From positions 2,976,001 to 3,040,000 of the forward strand of contig NC_134286.1 of the NCBI RefSeq assembly GCF_949628215.1: a stretch of 64,000 bases of DNA, in the 5' to 3' direction. This document shows, one piece after another, positions 61,135-64,000 of the stretch (the stretch's first letter is position 1; every line of letters starts with the position of its first letter). The stretch comes from Phalacrocorax aristotelis. Lineage: Eukaryota; Chordata; Aves; Suliformes; Phalacrocoracidae. The translations under genes were made by a program, and so were the position numbers. Under the pieces are notes generated by a model. It was not told the origin of the DNA, searched no databases, and saw nothing but the letters and a program-made list of their open reading frames with translations.

Positions 61135-62715
61135 CTAATCACAACTAAAAAGATTTTCTTAGTCAATTAGAGGCTTGAAGCCTTTACTCACTCACACAGA
61201 ATCCCTGTCGAAGTCGGCGCTAACAATGCATTCATTTAAATCTTAACAAACTGCAGTGCACGCACTGCCTGGTGGCACAGTCAGTGCCCTATATTGAAAT
61301 GCGCGCTCCCGCCATCCTAAGGCAGTGGCGGAGCGATACGTACCGTTCCATACTGTCTCACGTGGCCCAGAATAATACCTGACTACCCTCCGATTCTGAC
61401 ACGTTTCTTTAGTAACTGACAAAAAAATTAGCACATTCATTATTTTTGCTAGCAGGAGTATGAGCTATACGAAGAAAACATGTACCTATGCTGACAGAAG
61501 GGGAGTACTTTAATTTCCAAATTACATACATAAATAAATCAAGCCATATAACCTGATAAATGAAAGATTATGAAAATAGTAATATCCTGCAAAATCTTGA
61601 AAGGCATCGTAATTCCTCAAACAATTATCTTCTGTCATATTTGTGAGTAGCCCATGTAGTTCAAGAACAGAAAATACAAATGTGCTCCTTTAAAATTCAT
61701 GAAACCACTCATTCTGTCATAAAAGCAGGCATCTTTCATGGCTACTTATTTCACACAGTCTCATAACTAATACTGACAGATACTTGGAATGCAAAAAAAA
61801 AATGAGCACTGGACAAAGAACACGAGCTGCTCAATTCTTACATTTTAATGTTTAAAAACAGAAAATAAAATCATATATTATATACCGCTACAGAATTTCT
61901 GCTATAATTAAATTAAAATTTGTAGATAAAAATGAGATTGTACAAAGACTGGTGGTATACTGCTACCAGGATTGGGCTGTGCTGCATCCATGACAACAGG
62001 ATGGAAGGTTGCTTTTAATACTATTATCTTACATACCCACAGCTGAATGCTAATGCAGCCATACTGAGGAAATCAAGTTTCAGATCTGTATCCACTGAAC
62101 TTACATCCACTAGGCAGGGAGTTTAAAAGCCAGGCTAGCATACAAAGACTAATATTATACCTCTGTCAACTCCACAAAGGTCAGATATTTCAAAAGCTAT
62201 ACACAAATATTAATTGTCAGGTAGTTCTGTACTGAAGACCAGAACTGAGGCAAAAAATCAGGTTTGGTGACCATAATTTTCTTCCAATTTTATTTTATAA
62301 AATGGAGGTGCAGAAGAAAACCGAGATTCACTCAGATCAGTTTATGTTCTGAACGCTGACACACGATGATGCTATTTCTTATGAACATTGCCACAGAAAG
62401 AATTTTACCTGTAGAAGGTAGAAAATGTGCGGGAAAGCAGCTGGGCAGCCTTATTTTCCAGCAGATACCAACTGTTCCATTGACCTGTCCTTATCCCAGC
62501 TGGGGGATGCAGATCCTGATCCCAGCCTGCCCTTTGCCTGCACAAGGAACCTCTGCTCTGCCCAGAGGAACAGCAAGCTCTCCCACGGGCACCTCCGTAT
62601 CTGCCCAGCCCCTTCTACAGGCATTGTCTCCAACTTCTCAATTCACCTTGTTCCGGATTTAAAAATACAGATTGCTATAAAACCATTAAGAAAAAAACCC
62701 AAACAAGTTACTATT
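61135..62715. other. Unassigned sequence
   Basis: No gene recognised. A 118-codon plus-strand frame (62425-62781) runs into the G tract and ends in polyglycine because of it; it is not a credible gene. No interspersed repeat. Confidence 0.55.
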
Positions 62716-62735
62716 GGGGGGGGGGGGGGGGGGGG
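62716..62735 (+). repeat. Poly-G tract (20 G)
   Basis: Twenty consecutive G. Runs of this length are rare in vertebrate DNA, can form G-quadruplexes, and are error-prone in sequencing, so the true length is uncertain. Confidence 0.9.
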
Positions 62736-63255
62736 ACACGACGGACACTACTTTAGTATTTCCCAAATAAAAGAATTCTGAGCTGACTTGCAAACTCCAT
62801 GCACCCCGTCCTCATCAGTGCCAACAAAGTCAAAACGGCTCAGTAAGTCCCCAGGCGAAGAAGCCCTCTAAAGCCTTGTTCTGGCAGAAGTGATATTGTG
62901 TGACTGGCAACACTGATCCATCTTCCAGAAGTGCACAGGTAATTTTCAGGCGTTTTCTGCTATCTATTTTCCCTTGTCCAACACACTACTCTTCTGGATG
63001 GAGAACTCCAAGCTATTTTAGCTACTGACCACTCTCCTGCAATAGGCTGTAACCCATTGTTACCCAAATCCAAATCCAACTTGCTTATAAAGCATTGGCC
63101 CATATGCTGTCGTACCCTGTACAATTCATTTTTATGTGCAGTACAAGGTTGTTGCAGCAGACTCTTGCTCTATCTCCTGTTGTTGTCAAGTCTGTGGGAC
63201 ATTCTGGCGGTAAAAATGTGCGCAGTTTTGTGAATTCATTCTTAGAGTTACTATA
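62736..63255. other. Unassigned sequence
   Basis: No gene or repeat recognised. Confidence 0.55.
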
Positions 63256-63257
63256 CA

Positions 63258-63323
63258 TGAAATAAATATAATAAAATAAATAATATAGAAATGAAACTAA
63301 TAAAATAAATGTAATAAAATAAT
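63258..63323 (+). repeat. Degenerate (AATAA)n A/T-rich simple repeat
   Basis: Imperfect repeats of AATAAA/AATAAT words over 65 bases. Several AATAAA strings occur, but they belong to the simple repeat and are not evidence of a poly-A site. Confidence 0.8.
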
Positions 63324-64000
63324 CTGAACCAACTGAACTAAAATAATGAGAAGAAGCACTTCTGGTGGAGGTTTCTCAAGTCCATAAGGGGTATTTGCAG
63401 GAGGGCACGCCGGCTATCATGGAAACGAGAGGTCACTAACAAAGAGAAGTGCAGTTCCCAAGGGGGCTGTTTCCCTGTGCAGGGTAACCCTTCTCTTCCA
63501 AAGCACGGCTTCAGTGGGGCAGCAAAAAGATCCTTCATTTAAGGAAAAGTGAAAGGTGACAAGAACCGTCACAACGATGAAAGCACTGTCCTCTAAGTGG
63601 CAGAATGTCAAAAAGTTGTAGCGTTTTATGATATTGTAATTGAAAAAAAGTATTAAGTTGTTAGTGGAAGTGTATTTAAGAAAAGCCCCACACGTGGATG
63701 TAATAGAAAATTAATCCTCAGAGCCCAAAAAGTCCCTGAGGATGTAGAATCCATCATGAAGTTACCTCCTGTCCCAGATTTTCTTGTTGCTTGCCTCTGC
63801 TGACAACAGTTGCCTTTTCATTAGAGTATTTGATATCAATTTACTCAGACACCAGGGGCAAAAAAGGATTTCACTTTCTTCATCTGAAAGACACTGATCC
63901 ACGGAATTAGTACTTTGAACAGATGCCAGGGTAAAATAGTGACACATTTTCTAAACTAATAACCGCAGGTGGCCACAGCAAATTGTCCAAAGCCTCTCAG
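63324..64000. other. Unassigned sequence to window end
   Basis: Small minus-strand frames (61-66 codons) only. No gene, repeat or regulatory motif recognised. Confidence 0.55.

Noticed and set aside
62425..62781. 118-codon frame ending in polyglycine
   Set aside because: The glycine run is the 20-base G tract; the remainder has no similarity to known proteins.
63258..63323. Several AATAAA strings as poly-A signals
   Set aside because: They are units of a degenerate A/T simple repeat, with no transcript evidence.
1..64000. tRNA, rRNA, snRNA, CRISPR array, endogenous retrovirus or bacterial-type operon
   Set aside because: No tRNA B-box in context, no known RNA core sequences, no regularly spaced identical repeats, no LTR pair or retroviral gene motif was recognised on reading both strands.

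Overview
This window looks like non-coding DNA from a bird nucleus. The clearest evidence is three pieces of chicken-repeat-1 (CR1) LINEs ending in the avian ATTCTRTG-type octamer tail (10795-10857, 25108-25212 and a 400-base copy on the minus strand at 20294-20695). Recognisable repeats are otherwise very sparse, base composition is moderately AT-rich, and there are a few old amniote-wide repeat relics: MIR-like SINE tails near 46.3 and 57.7 kb, and palindromic foldback elements at 19.0, 43.0, 48.7 and 61.1 kb. No bacterial-style gene organisation, CRISPR array, rRNA, tRNA or known snRNA was seen. The species cannot be named from sequence alone.

I find no protein-coding exon that I recognise. 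The longest open frames are 120-160 codons. They have no familiar domains, often overlap frames on the other strand, and are about what 64 kb of six-frame sequence gives by chance. The window is best read as an intergenic gene desert or the inside of a very long intron. Short exons of under 150 bases could still be hidden and cannot be excluded without RNA data or alignment.

Layout. 0-6.7 kb: unremarkable unique sequence with a good CTCF-like site at 2125. 6.9-18.0 kb: repeated blocks of AT-rich, low-CpG, motif-dense sequence (TAATTA, octamer, SOX/TCF, GATA and AP-2 type words) that look like conserved non-coding elements. 19-26.5 kb: a hairpin-forming foldback element, two CR1 copies and an opposite-facing CTCF-like site at 26415. 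26.5-28.9 kb: two more enhancer-like blocks. 29.85-30.12 kb: a compact CpG cluster. 34.2-35.1 kb: a GC-rich block with a consensus TATA box and an initiator-like CA at the correct spacing, the best candidate for a promoter of an unannotated, probably non-coding transcript. 35-59 kb: mostly featureless sequence with microsatellites and old repeats. 59.28-59.76 kb: the strongest CpG-island-like segment. 60-64 kb: a 21-base minisatellite, a foldback relic and a 20-base G run.

If the window has a function, it is most likely regulatory: enhancer-like blocks, candidate CTCF anchors and one to three orphan CpG-rich start sites. All regulatory calls here come from motifs and composition read by eye. 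None is backed by alignment.
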